From positions 62,001 through 126,000 of the forward strand of contig JAFAYI010000029.1 of assembly GCA_019240475.1 (NCBI GenBank): DNA of 64,000 bases, in the 5' to 3' direction. This DNA is from Acidobacteriaceae bacterium. GTDB lineage: Bacteria > Acidobacteriota > Terriglobia > Bryobacterales > Bryobacteraceae. The notes beneath the pieces are model-generated. The model was not told the DNA's origin and made no database searches. It worked only from the letters and a program-made list of their open reading frames with translations. The position numbers and the translations under genes were made by a program. The number at the start of each line of letters is the position of its first letter. Position 1 is the stretch's first letter. Of this stretch, positions 1-8,079 are shown one piece after another.

Positions 1-772
1 TCACTGCCGGCCGGGGTCCATAATTCTTTACCGCCACGGCGGCTTGCCAGGCGCCCTCGGCGTTCGGGTTTGGCGTAACGCTCGCAGTCCGTATGCCCAC
101 ATGGCGCGGCTCTCGATCGACTGTGATGACGCGCAGATTGGCTGTTTTCGCCTGCGCATTGGCGGTCTCTGAAACCATTCGCGGCCCAATGTAGACGACC
201 TCTCCCCGGTCGCCGCCAGATCCCTCCTGCGCCTCGGCGGCAAACGCGAGCGCCTGTTGGATGTTCAACGCCGACGAACCCGCGGCGGCCCGGCCCATCG
301 CGCCAGAAATCTGCGCGCGATCATCGGTAAAAGGCGTCAAAGGCGCGGCGAGTGCGTCCGCGTCAACCAGCATGACGCGATCCTGCGCCGGCAAAGTGCT
401 CAAATATCGTTGTGCAGCCTGTTTCTCGCGATCGAGCAGACTCACGCCACCCAAGCGTTGCGCCGCCCAGGCGGAGGTGTCCAGCAGCAGCACGCAATAG
501 CGGCCTCGGCGTTCGCGCGACCCCCATTGTAGTTGCGCGATCGCGAGCAGCAGCATCATCAGGCTGACGAGCTGCAATACCAGCGACCACGGTTCGCGAA
601 CCCGCCTTCGCCGCTGACTTTCCTGCGGACGTTCCGAAGGTGTCCAGAAACGTAGCGTGGAAACGATCTTCTTACGCTTGCTGCGGTCCAGCAGGTAGAG
701 CGCGGCGATCAGGCTGCCCAGGCCGCCCAGCAGCGTCAAGAATTCTCCGGCTGTGAGATTCAGGAAGAACAC
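1..772 (-). CDS. BatA/BatB-type membrane protein with degenerate vWA domain (3' end outside window)
   Basis: The 3' part runs off the left edge; 257 codons are visible. I read it from a GTG at 772-770, three bases after the DUF58 stop, so translation is probably coupled. Two hydrophobic segments (about residues 10-28 and 63-81) bracket a basic loop, the usual N-terminal BatA layout. A vWA-like core follows, with a strand ending in L-L-L-D98-T-S-A. The metal-binding DxSxS motif is therefore degenerate, because the second Ser is replaced. BatA-like proteins work with MoxR ATPases and DUF58 proteins, the two genes just upstream, in a membrane chaperone-like or stress system of unclear substrate. 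Family assignment comes from architecture and context; the exact subfamily is uncertain. Confidence 0.75.
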   Translation of the reverse strand, partial: MFFLNLTAGEFLTLLGGLGSLIAALYLLDRSKRKKIVSTLRFWTPSERPQESQRRRRVREPWSLVLQLVSLMMLLLAIAQLQWGSRERRGRYCVLLLDTSAWAAQRLGGVSLLDREKQAAQRYLSTLPAQDRVMLVDADALAAPLTPFTDDRAQISGAMGRAAAGSSALNIQQALAFAAEAQEGSGGDRGEVVYIGPRMVSETANAQAKTANLRVITVDREPRHVGIRTASVTPNPNAEGAWQAAVAVKNYGPRPAV

Positions 773-775
773 CGC

Positions 776-1675
776 TCAGTAAACGCCCTCCACAATCGCG
801 AGCGGTCCGAACATCGCGTCTTCGATACCGGTTCGCGTCGACAATCCCGCGTAACGGCCGCCGTTGCGCGCCGCCAGCCTTCTCAATTCGTCGGCATGCC
901 TGTCGAAGGCTCGCGTGTACGCTTCACGCGCGCGCCCATCCACGGACATCCTGGCTCGCTCCCCCGATTCGGCATCTACCAGCTCCACTTCGCCGTCGTC
1001 TGTGGGTTCCCGGTCCTCTTCGCTCCAGACCTGAACCAGCAGCAGCTCATGCCCGAAATCCGCCAGATATTGCAGCGGGCGCACGCAGTCGCCGTCGTCT
1101 AAAAAATCGGAAATCACGATGGTCAGGCCGCGCTGCGGGTACGCTCCCAAAAATTGGCGCGCCGTTTCGAAGAAGTTCGTCCTCTCGCCCGTATTCAAAG
1201 CGCGCAGATAGTTCTCCGCCGGTTGAAAGCGATGGCGGCCTCCGCTTGCCAGAAAGGGCTCCCCCAGGCGCGAGGAAAAGGGCTGCAGTAGAATGCTGTC
1301 CAGCCGCACCAGGCCCACGTAGACCAATGCCGCTGCAATCCGGCGCGCGTAATCGAATTTGTTGGTTTCCTCCAGGCCCGCGCCCGCCGTCATGGATGCG
1401 CTCGCGTCCAGCAGCAAGCGCACCGGCACTCGCGGTTCTACCTGAAACATCTTAAGAAAGAGTTTGTCGAAGCGCATGTATGCGCGCCAGTTCACGGCCC
1501 GCAAGTCGTCGCCCTGATAGAAGTTTCGGTGCTCCAAGAATTCCTGCCCCGCGCCAGGGAACCGGGAAGAGTTGTGGCCGCCCACCAGTCCGTTGAACGA
1601 TTTTTGCCAATGCAGAGTCAGCCGCTCCAGCTTTTCCAGAAAGTGACGATCGACCAGCGGTCCCATTCTGCCCAT
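776..1675 (-). CDS. DUF58 family protein (vWA-like, MoxR partner)
   Basis: This is a 299-residue soluble protein. The DUF58 signature with Y-x-x-G-D-D-x-R-x-x-x-W lies at about residues 53-63. The following strand carries an intact MIDAS-type D90-A-S-A-S94, so it resembles a metal-binding vWA fold. It starts 19 bp after the MoxR ATPase stop and ends 3 bp before the BatA-like gene. This gives the common order MoxR, DUF58, BatA. By analogy with the family the protein is an adaptor or substrate of the MoxR ATPase; the cellular process cannot be read from the sequence. An ATG four codons downstream is an alternative start. Confidence 0.9.
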   Translation of the reverse strand: MGRMGPLVDRHFLEKLERLTLHWQKSFNGLVGGHNSSRFPGAGQEFLEHRNFYQGDDLRAVNWRAYMRFDKLFLKMFQVEPRVPVRLLLDASASMTAGAGLEETNKFDYARRIAAALVYVGLVRLDSILLQPFSSRLGEPFLASGGRHRFQPAENYLRALNTGERTNFFETARQFLGAYPQRGLTIVISDFLDDGDCVRPLQYLADFGHELLLVQVWSEEDREPTDDGEVELVDAESGERARMSVDGRAREAYTRAFDRHADELRRLAARNGGRYAGLSTRTGIEDAMFGPLAIVEGVY

Positions 1676-1694
1676 ACGTCGAGGACGCGCCCGC

Positions 1695-2696
1695 TCAGGC
1701 GCGCTGTCTCAAGCCAACGAAGATCTTCTCCAGTATCGTTTCCGTAGTTTCTCCGTCCGCGTGTGCATCGAAATTCAGTATGATGCGATGCCGCAACACA
1801 GCCGGCGCGACATGCATGAGGTCGTCGATGCTCAGATGCAGCCGCCCACGCATCAACGCGAGCACCCGGCCGCATTCGATCAACCCTTGCGCGCCCCGCG
1901 GCGAACTCCCGTAGCGGATGTACCGCTTCGTCGGTTCCGGCGCCGCTCCGTTGCCCGGCTGAGTGGCCATCACCAGTTCAATCGCAAATTCCTGCACGTG
2001 CGGCGCGACAATGACCTGCCGGCTCAGCGCCTTCAGTTCGCCGATCTGATCCCGGTTCATCGCCTGTTGCAGTTCTACTTGCTCTCGCTTGGTTGTAACC
2101 TCCACGATCCGGTTCAAGTCGCTCCGAGAGGGATAGGTGACCAGAATCTTCATCAGGAATCGGTCGAGCTGCGCTTCCGGAAGCGGATAAGTGCCCTCCA
2201 TCTCGATTGGATTCTGGGTCGCCATGACGAGAAACGGCGCCTCCAGCGAAAACGTGGAGTTGCCGCTGGTCACCGTGCGTTCCTGCATCGCCTCGAGCAG
2301 CGCCGATTGCGTCTTCGGCGTCGCGCGGTTTATCTCGTCAGCCAGTACCAGGTTTGCGAAGATCGGCCCGGCTTGGAAGCGCAACACTTTGTGGCCGTGA
2401 TCGTCACTTTCAATCATCATGCTGCCGACAATGTCGCCGGGCATCAGGTCGGGCGTAAACTGAATCCGCGAATATCGCAGGTCCAAGACGCGAGCCAGGG
2501 TCCGGAGAAGGGTCGTCTTGCCGAGCCCCGGCACGCCTTCAAGCAGCACGTGGCCGCCTGCTATCAGGCAAATCAGAACGCCGTCCACTACTTCGTTCTG
2601 CCCGACAATTACTTTCGCGATCTCCTCGCGCACGCGCGTCAACTCGCCGGTCGCGCGCTCTATCGTCGCGGCGTCGACACTCATTGCTTCTGGCAT
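1695..2696 (-). CDS. MoxR-family AAA+ ATPase
   Basis: This 333-residue AAA+ ATPase has Walker A G-V-P-G-L-G-K-T at residues 54-61 and Walker B L-V-L-A-D-E-I-N-R about 60 residues later. A sensor-type A-T-Q-N-P-I-E follows, the typical MoxR wording. The C-terminal lid-like part is complete, so length and architecture are normal for the family. MoxR proteins are thought to act as ATP-driven chaperones that activate or mature partner proteins, here most likely the DUF58 and BatA-like products encoded immediately downstream. The start is the ATG at 2696; an ATG five codons in (before S-V-D-A-A) is equally possible. Confidence 0.95.
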   Translation of the reverse strand: MPEAMSVDAATIERATGELTRVREEIAKVIVGQNEVVDGVLICLIAGGHVLLEGVPGLGKTTLLRTLARVLDLRYSRIQFTPDLMPGDIVGSMMIESDDHGHKVLRFQAGPIFANLVLADEINRATPKTQSALLEAMQERTVTSGNSTFSLEAPFLVMATQNPIEMEGTYPLPEAQLDRFLMKILVTYPSRSDLNRIVEVTTKREQVELQQAMNRDQIGELKALSRQVIVAPHVQEFAIELVMATQPGNGAAPEPTKRYIRYGSSPRGAQGLIECGRVLALMRGRLHLSIDDLMHVAPAVLRHRIILNFDAHADGETTETILEKIFVGLRQRA

Positions 2697-2744
2697 AGTG
2701 GCGTAAATCGATCGACAGCGTGAACCAGGAGGCGCAGCCGGCCG

Positions 2745-3314
2745 CTACCTTTGGGACGCAAAAACCATATGGCCCGGTTCCACACCTCGCCGCTCGCAAT
2801 CGGCTAAATAAAGTCTCCCATAGCTGGCGAGCACGTAGTCCGCAGGCGAGAAACCGAGCGCCGCGGCCGTCGTATCGATCCATTCGCCGGCGCCTTCCAG
2901 TTCGAGAAAATCGCCGATCGGCGTCTCATCCAACGTCGCAGTGCCTCTTTTATCCGGCTGCGTGAATTCGATGCGGTACTTCTCGTAGCGGAAGCCAGGC
3001 TCGAATCCGAGATGCCCGAAGATCTCCTGCATCGCCTCCGCGGATTCGACCTTGGTCTCGATTTCTGGACGGCACTTGTGCGGTCCCGGCCTCTCGGGAC
3101 CCTTCCAGGTAATTACAGTTTTCCCGCCGACCTGCCGCAAGCGCAGCAACATCCGTTCACGGGCCAATCGGCCCTCTTTGGTGTCGAACAGCGTATTCGA
3201 CTCGAACACGCGCGGCACAGAGACCGCAAATCCGGCAGCGGCCAGCCGCTCGGCCATGCCCGCAGCGCTCCCCAGCCGAATCTTGACTTCCGTTTCCGTT
3301 CCACCTGAGACCAT
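2745..3314 (-). CDS. CYTH domain protein (class IV adenylate cyclase / triphosphatase-like)
   Basis: The 189-residue product begins M-V-S-G-G-T-E-T-E-V-K-I-R-L, which carries the ExExK motif that defines the CYTH triphosphate-tunnel fold. Later basic and acidic strand residues (R-M-L-L-R-L-R; I-T-W-K-G-P; E-I-E-T-K-V; F-L-E-L-E-G) fit the tunnel. I chose this ATG over one ten codons upstream because AAGGAG (revcomp of 3319-3324) sits four bases before it. Such proteins are CyaB-like cyclases or tri/polyphosphatases; the specific substrate is not predictable. It lies 48 bp upstream of moxR in the same direction and may be co-transcribed. Confidence 0.85.
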   Translation of the reverse strand: MVSGGTETEVKIRLGSAAGMAERLAAAGFAVSVPRVFESNTLFDTKEGRLARERMLLRLRQVGGKTVITWKGPERPGPHKCRPEIETKVESAEAMQEIFGHLGFEPGFRYEKYRIEFTQPDKRGTATLDETPIGDFLELEGAGEWIDTTAAALGFSPADYVLASYGRLYLADCERRGVEPGHMVFASQR

Positions 3315-3385
3315 TCGGCTCCTTCGCTGATCGCATTTTCGCAAAACAGTGCGAAGCTCTTTCGCAGTGGCGCCGCGTCGGCTCT

Positions 3386-3391
3386 TATAAT
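3386..3391 (+). promoter_or_regulatory. -10 hexamer upstream of tRNA-Arg
   Basis: A perfect TATAAT lies 17 bases before the first tRNA nucleotide, which would place the transcript start about 10 nt upstream of the mature tRNA. I see no good -35 at the matching distance. Confidence 0.6.
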
Positions 3392-3408
3392 GAAAGGCGC
3401 AGATACGC

Positions 3409-3485
3409 GCGCCCGTAGCTCAGCCGGATAGAGCGATTGACTTCGAATCAATAGGTCGGGAGTTCGAGCCTCTCCGGGCGCGCCA
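3409..3485 (+). tRNA. tRNA-Arg (anticodon TCG)
   Basis: A full cloverleaf can be folded by hand. The acceptor GCGCCCG (3409-3415) pairs with CGGGCGC (3475-3481). The D stem is GCTC/GAGC. The anticodon stem ATTGA/TCAAT encloses loop CTTCGAA with TCG at 34-36. The T arm is GGGAG-TTCGAGC-CTCTC. The discriminator is G and CCA is encoded (3483-3485). It reads CGA-type arginine codons. Confidence 0.97.
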
Positions 3486-3679
3486 GTATCCCTTTCGGAA
3501 TCATCATTGGCTCCTGGGGCGCCATTCTTACGGGCGCACATGTGGATCTCTTTAGCGCTCGACGGACAGGTGTACAACGCGCCAGCCAATCGCGGTTCAA
3601 GGTTCGATCGCGAGAAAGCTGGTAACAATTCCTACTGTTCAGCACTCGACCTTATAGGAGGAGCGGCTGAATTTCGACT

Positions 3680-4084
3680 ATGAGATCGACACAGTTGGCG
3701 AAGGCTTCGCTTGTATTACTTGGGATAGTGAGACTCGGGTTCGCACAGGACTGGTACCACGAGCGCGACGCGTACTATCGGGGCGAATGGCATGCCCACG
3801 TGTTTTCGCGGGTGCGTGACGACCTGGATCACATCTACACCGCCGGCGCGGCCGCCGAAAGGGAGCGCCATCGTTTGGAGCGAACCAAAGAGGAGCTGAC
3901 AGGGCTGCAGGCAAAGCTAGACCAAGGCGTTTGGGATAATGGCACGGTGAATGACGTGATCGATTCTTTGCGCAAATCGGCGAATGATGAGCGGCTGGGT
4001 CCCCAAGACCGGCAGGTTCTGGGCGACGATGCGGCAAGAATCCACGAATTTCAGAGAAATCACAACCGCTGGATGAAACACTAA
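3680..4084 (+). CDS. Small secreted or periplasmic protein of unknown function
   Basis: The 134-residue product has a short signal-peptide-like start (M-R-S-T-Q-L-A-K then a hydrophobic run ending G-F-A-Q, predicted cleavage near residue 23). A charged, Asp/Glu/Arg-rich and probably helical body follows. I recognise no catalytic motif. It contains a D-W-Y-H-E-R-D-A-Y-Y-R segment just after the cleavage site. AGGAGG lies about 17 bases before the ATG, longer than ideal. It stands alone between tRNA-Arg and the small gene at 4163. Protein-like composition and signal sequence support a real gene; the function is unknown. Confidence 0.65.
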   Translation: MRSTQLAKASLVLLGIVRLGFAQDWYHERDAYYRGEWHAHVFSRVRDDLDHIYTAGAAAERERHRLERTKEELTGLQAKLDQGVWDNGTVNDVIDSLRKSANDERLGPQDRQVLGDDAARIHEFQRNHNRWMKH

Positions 4085-4162
4085 GCGACGGAGGGTACCA
4101 CCCCTTTTCGCGCCGCATTTCGGCGAGCACATCGTGGGCCGTGCCGGGCCGCCTCAAATCGG

Positions 4163-4321
4163 ATGCCCAAAAGGATCACCGAAACCGTTCCTTACGACGC
4201 GGCCAAAGCCGTCAGGAAACTGGCTCGCGAGCGCGTGGGCGCTCCGAAGCAGGAAAAAATTATAGAACCGAAGAACCGGCGCAGGCCCAAACACAAGAAA
4301 GCCGAGGAAGAATCGGCCTGA
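4163..4321 (+). CDS. Small basic protein (52 aa), unknown
   Basis: A short frame begins ATG-CCC-AAA-AGG and ends TGA at 4319-4321. The product starts M-P-K-R-I-T-E-T-V-P-Y-D-A-A-K and continues with a Lys/Arg-rich, Pro-containing tail ending A-E-E-E-S-A. Its strongly biased amphipathic composition looks like a real small nucleic-acid- or ribosome-associated protein rather than noise. There is no clear Shine-Dalgarno. It converges on the PII gene with 17 bp between the stops. Function is unassigned, and existence is only moderately supported. Confidence 0.4.
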   Translation: MPKRITETVPYDAAKAVRKLARERVGAPKQEKIIEPKNRRRPKHKKAEEESA

Positions 4322-4338
4322 CGCTGGCGCCTCGCTTG

Positions 4339-4713
<375 letters not shown>

Positions 4714-6105
4714 TCACGCCTCGAAGTTGTAGCCTTCTTCGCCGTGCATCGACAGATCCAGGCCCTCGCGCTCTTCGTCCACCGTAGCTCGGATGCCCAC
4801 GGTCGCGTCAACGATCTTGAGTATAAGGAGCGTCGCCACAATAGCCAAGCCCCAGGAGATCAGAACGGCGATCAATTGATTCAGCACCTGGTGTGGATTG
4901 CCGTCCACCCAGCCCAGGGGCAGCGTTTTTCCAGCCGAATCCTTCAGGCCGTCGTTGACTAGATTGGTCGCAAAAACGCCTGTCAGAATCGCGCCCAGCG
5001 TGCCGCCCGCGCCATGGACGCCGAACGCATCGAGGCTGTCATCATAGCCGAACTTGTTCTTGACGGTCGTGGCCATGAAGAAACAGAATATGCCGGCAAG
5101 AAAGCCGATCAGCAGAGCGGGGAACGGCTGAACGAAGCCCGAGGCGGGAGTAATGGCGACGAGCCCGGCCACCGCTCCCGAGACGCCCCCCAGCATGCTC
5201 GGCTTGCCGTGGCGCAGCCATTCGGCCAACATCCACCCCAGGGCGGCGGCGGCCGCGCCAAACTGAGTGGCGACAAACGCGCTGGTCGCAAGTCCCGAGG
5301 CGTTCACCGCGCTGCCGGCGTTGAAGCCGAACCATCCCACCCACAACAGGCACGCGCCGATCACGCTCAGCGTCAGGTTGTGAGGCTTCATCGGTTCGCG
5401 CGAAAAGCCCACGCGCTTGCCCAGGTACAGGGCGCAAACCAGAGCACTCACTCCGGAGGTGATATGCACCACCGTGCCGCCTGCGAAATCGAAACACGGA
5501 ATGCTGCCGCCCAGAAACGCGTTCAGCAGGCCGCCTTTTCCCCACACCATGTGCGCCATCGGAAAGTAAACAATGGTCGACCACAGAACAGTGAACAACA
5601 GCATGCCGCTGAACTTGATTCTCTCGGCGAAGGCCCCGGAGATGAGAGCGGGCGTGATGATGGCGAACATGAGTTGGTAAACCATGTAGGTTTCGTGCGG
5701 AATGGTCGCGCCGTAGTCCGCGTTTGGCGCCGTGCCCACGCCGCGAAGAAACGCGTAACTCAAACCGCCAACGAACGAATTGCCGGGCGCGAAGGCGAAG
5801 CTATAGCCGAAGACGGCCCACAGCACTGTCACCACGCCCATCAACGCGAAGCTGTGCATCATGGTGCCGAGAACATTCTTCCGGCGCACCAAACCGCCAT
5901 AGAACAGCGCAAGCCCCGGGCCGGTCATCATCAGAACGAGCGCCGCGCTGGTCAACATCCACGCGTTGTCTCCAGCGCTTTGCGCGCTCTTGGCGGCCGC
6001 TTCGAGCGCCGCCAGCCGTGCTTCTGTTGTGCTTGCGGCCTGCGCAAAGAGAGGAGAACAGCAGAGCAACGCGAGCGAGATCGGAAACGCGCTTTTTCTG
6101 GCCAT
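4714..6105 (-). CDS. amt: Ammonium transporter, Amt/MEP/Rh family
   Basis: This is a roughly 463-residue inner-membrane channel. A cleavable signal peptide (M-A-R-K-S-A-F ... L-F-A-Q-A-A) is followed by an Ala-rich amphipathic stretch and 11 predicted membrane helices. The early Amt signature L-A-L-F-Y-G-G-L-V-R is present. The twin pore histidines are visible as V-V-H-I-T-S-G and G-V-H-G-A-G-G. I chose the ATG before A-R-K; a TTG six codons upstream (6123) is possible, and neither has a strong Shine-Dalgarno. The PII gene follows 36 bp downstream, so gating by that PII is expected. No convincing sigma-54 promoter was found in the 140 bp upstream. Confidence 0.95.
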   Translation of the reverse strand: MARKSAFPISLALLCCSPLFAQAASTTEARLAALEAAAKSAQSAGDNAWMLTSAALVLMMTGPGLALFYGGLVRRKNVLGTMMHSFALMGVVTVLWAVFGYSFAFAPGNSFVGGLSYAFLRGVGTAPNADYGATIPHETYMVYQLMFAIITPALISGAFAERIKFSGMLLFTVLWSTIVYFPMAHMVWGKGGLLNAFLGGSIPCFDFAGGTVVHITSGVSALVCALYLGKRVGFSREPMKPHNLTLSVIGACLLWVGWFGFNAGSAVNASGLATSAFVATQFGAAAAALGWMLAEWLRHGKPSMLGGVSGAVAGLVAITPASGFVQPFPALLIGFLAGIFCFFMATTVKNKFGYDDSLDAFGVHGAGGTLGAILTGVFATNLVNDGLKDSAGKTLPLGWVDGNPHQVLNQLIAVLISWGLAIVATLLILKIVDATVGIRATVDEEREGLDLSMHGEEGYNFEA

Positions 6106-6246
6106 AAGTTGTTCGGAACCCAAATGGTGAATCGTTCAGAGTAACAGTTTCGCGAGACTTGCCTGCACGCGGATTTCCTATGGGGAAGATCGAAAAAGTT
6201 CGAAACTATTCCGTTGACATACCCAGAATAAGAGCAATGATGGAGC

Positions 6247-6807
6247 ATGGCCGAATTGATCGCGCGACATCATCGCGATGAGGAAGCGGCTCGCGATTAT
6301 CTTGAGAGGCTTCTCTGGCCAGATGGTCCGGTCTGTCCCAAGTGCGGCGTAAACGAAGCTTACAAACTGGATGGAGAAACCACGCGCGGCGGTCTGTATA
6401 AGTGCGCCGGTTGCCGTGCGCCGTTCACGGTCACAATGGGCACGATTTTCGAAGGCTCACATATCCCGCTGCACAAATGGCTGTTCGCGATTTATTTGAT
6501 GTGTTCTTGGAAGAAAGGCATTAGCGCTCACCAACTCTGGCGCAGCGTGTGGGGCGTTGACGAAGAGACCGGAAAGACGAAGGGCAGCTATAAAACGGCT
6601 TGGTTCATGGCGCAGCGCATCCGATGGACGCTCGGGCAAGAACCAGCAGTCAGTACGCTGGCCCGCGCTGAGATCGACGAGTGCTACATAGGCGGCAAAG
6701 TACGGACTGGCGGAAATAGGTATCACTGGAGCCCCAGCGGACGCCCGCAGCCCATGCCTCGCAAGAAGCTGAGGCGCGACGCGAAAATACCATCGAGACC
6801 GGGATAA
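6247..6807 (+). pseudogene. Truncated IS1595-family (ISXO2-like) transposase remnant
   Basis: The 186-codon frame has the IS1595 N-terminus: a C-P-K-C ... Y-K-C-A-G-C zinc ribbon (about residues 37-60), then the F-T-V-T-M-G-T-I-F-E-G-S-H-I-P-L-H-K-W helix-rich region. The start of the DDE domain follows with the first catalytic Asp in E-I-D-E-C-Y-I-G-G-K. After G-G-K the family resemblance stops. The remaining ~30 residues are unrelated, and the next gene begins seven bases after the stop. The rest of the DDE domain (second Asp, Glu/Asn) is absent in any frame, so the element cannot transpose. No terminal inverted repeats could be assigned. Confidence 0.8.
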
Positions 6808-6813
6808 TAGGGC

Positions 6814-7458
6814 GTGAGCGAACCGAAACGAACACAACTGAGACGCCTGCCGGACCGCGGATCGCATGATCGTGAAACGATTAGCAAGATTCTGGATGCC
6901 GGCTTCCTGGCGCAGGTGGGATTCAGCGTCGAAGGCCAGCCGTTCGTCATCCCCACCCTATATGGACGCTCCGGCGACACGCTCTATTTGCATGGATCCG
7001 CCGCCAGCCGGATGCTGCGGCAGCTCGAAAAGGGCGTCCCCGCGTGCGTGTCGGTGACGCTGATCGATGGCGCAGTCTTGGCGCGTTCCGCGTTCAATCA
7101 CTCTATGAACTACCGGTCCGTTGTCGCGTTTGGAACCGCCCGCAAGATTGAGGATGCAGGCTTGAAAGTCGACGCCCTGCGGACCATTTCCGACCATCTG
7201 ATGGCCGGCCGCTGGGAAGATGTCCGGCCGCCCAATCCCAAAGAATTGAAGGCGACTGCTGTCCTGGAGTTCTCGATTGAGGAAGCTTCGGCGAAGATAC
7301 GAACGGGGCCGCCTCACGATGAGCCCGAAGACTACGAATTGTCCGTTTGGGCAGGCGTAGTTCCGTTCGAGTTCAAGGCCATTGAGCCGGTTTCAGATTC
7401 AGAGAACCCGGGCGAAGTCCCGGCCTATATACAGCGCTGGCGACGCCAGTCTCTTTGA
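6814..7458 (+). CDS. Pyridoxamine 5'-phosphate oxidase-like FMN-binding protein
   Basis: This 214-residue protein starts with GTG. Its N-terminal R-L-P-D-R-G-S-H-D-R-E-T-I followed by a split-barrel strand pattern (G-Q-P-F-V-I-P-T-L-Y; Y-L-H-G-S-A-A-S-R-M) is typical of the Pyridox_ox_2/NimA-related branch. Members bind FMN and reduce small molecules or act as flavin reductases; the substrate is unknown. The GTG lies seven bases past the stop of the transposase remnant, so its original promoter region may have been replaced by that element. Length and motifs look complete. Confidence 0.85.
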   Translation: MSEPKRTQLRRLPDRGSHDRETISKILDAGFLAQVGFSVEGQPFVIPTLYGRSGDTLYLHGSAASRMLRQLEKGVPACVSVTLIDGAVLARSAFNHSMNYRSVVAFGTARKIEDAGLKVDALRTISDHLMAGRWEDVRPPNPKELKATAVLEFSIEEASAKIRTGPPHDEPEDYELSVWAGVVPFEFKAIEPVSDSENPGEVPAYIQRWRRQSL

Positions 7459-7586
7459 TGGGGAAGAGCTCGCGGCATGTAGCTAGCCGAGGTCAGTCCT
7501 AAAACGGATAGTAGATTTAGGGTAAGAAGACCTTGCTCGTTTCCCCTAGTTGCACTACTATCTAAAGATGAATAAACTTTAAGTCA

Positions 7587-7634
7587 AAGCGTTTAGGGCG
7601 TAGTCGACCGTCAGGCGTTCTGGCCTAAACGCTT
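7587..7634 (+). repeat. Inverted repeat upstream of degenerate receiver gene
   Basis: AAGCGTTTAGG (7587-7597) is exactly complementary to CCTAAACGCTT (7624-7634), with a 26-base loop, 20 bp before the ATG at 7655. It could be an operator or a 5'-UTR hairpin. It has no trailing T-run, so it is not an obvious terminator. Confidence 0.6.
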
Positions 7635-7654
7635 GAAAGTAAAAGAGTGAAATT

Positions 7655-8056
7655 ATGAATTTCTCCAGACCGTCGCTTACAAACGCCGTTGCGGACACGG
7701 CTTTAATCGTCAATTCCCGAAAGCATGAACGAGACGCGATGAAGGATTTTCTGATCGGCGCCCATTATCACGTACTTAGCGCTAAAGATCGGGACGAAGC
7801 GATGGAACTCTGCCGCAGTTACCAAGGCAAGATCCATCTACTGATTACAGATGGCGAGGGTGGCGCATCGGGTTGGGACCTTGCTCAATCGGCGCTGCGG
7901 ATGCGACCCGGTTTGATGGTGATGTTTATGTCGCAGGAGGCGATGGAGGCAGGCGAAACGCCTCGCCCATTTGAAGGGCGGTTCACTCCGCAAATGCTGG
8001 CCGACGTCGCGCAAGCGCTGGTCCGCAGAACGCGCCACGGCGGACGGTGCAACTAA
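7655..8056 (+). CDS. Stand-alone degenerate response-regulator receiver protein
   Basis: The 133-residue product follows the receiver beta-alpha pattern: A-L-I-V-N-S-R at strand 1, L-L-I-T-D66-G-E-G at strand 3, V-M-F-M-S at strand 4, P-R-P-F at strand 5. It keeps the phospho-acceptor-position Asp66. The acidic pair after strand 1 is replaced by N-S-R, and the invariant Lys before Pro-Phe is Arg. Mg-dependent phosphorylation is therefore doubtful, and it may act as a phosphorylation-independent pseudo-receiver. There is no output domain and no adjacent kinase. A strong inverted repeat lies just upstream. Confidence 0.7.
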   Translation: MNFSRPSLTNAVADTALIVNSRKHERDAMKDFLIGAHYHVLSAKDRDEAMELCRSYQGKIHLLITDGEGGASGWDLAQSALRMRPGLMVMFMSQEAMEAGETPRPFEGRFTPQMLADVAQALVRRTRHGGRCN

Positions 8057-8079
8057 GCCGTCCGACTGAATCTACGGCT

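Noticed and set aside
3113..3645. Minus-strand frames reading across tRNA-Arg, with text such as E-A-R-T-P-D-L-L-I-R-S and R-P-E-R-L-E-L-P-T-Y
   Set aside because: These are the familiar spurious peptides from the antisense of a tRNA gene; a perfect tRNA cloverleaf explains the sequence.
5014..6144. 376-codon frame antisense to amt, and similar long antisense frames in priA (22018-22758), the TonB receptor (52567-53559) and the kinase-PBP operon
   Set aside because: Low-complexity charged or His/Arg-rich text without domains, fully covered by well-supported genes on the other strand.
6106..6246. Search for a sigma-54 promoter upstream of amt
   Set aside because: No GG-N10-GC pair with reasonable flanks was found on the minus strand.
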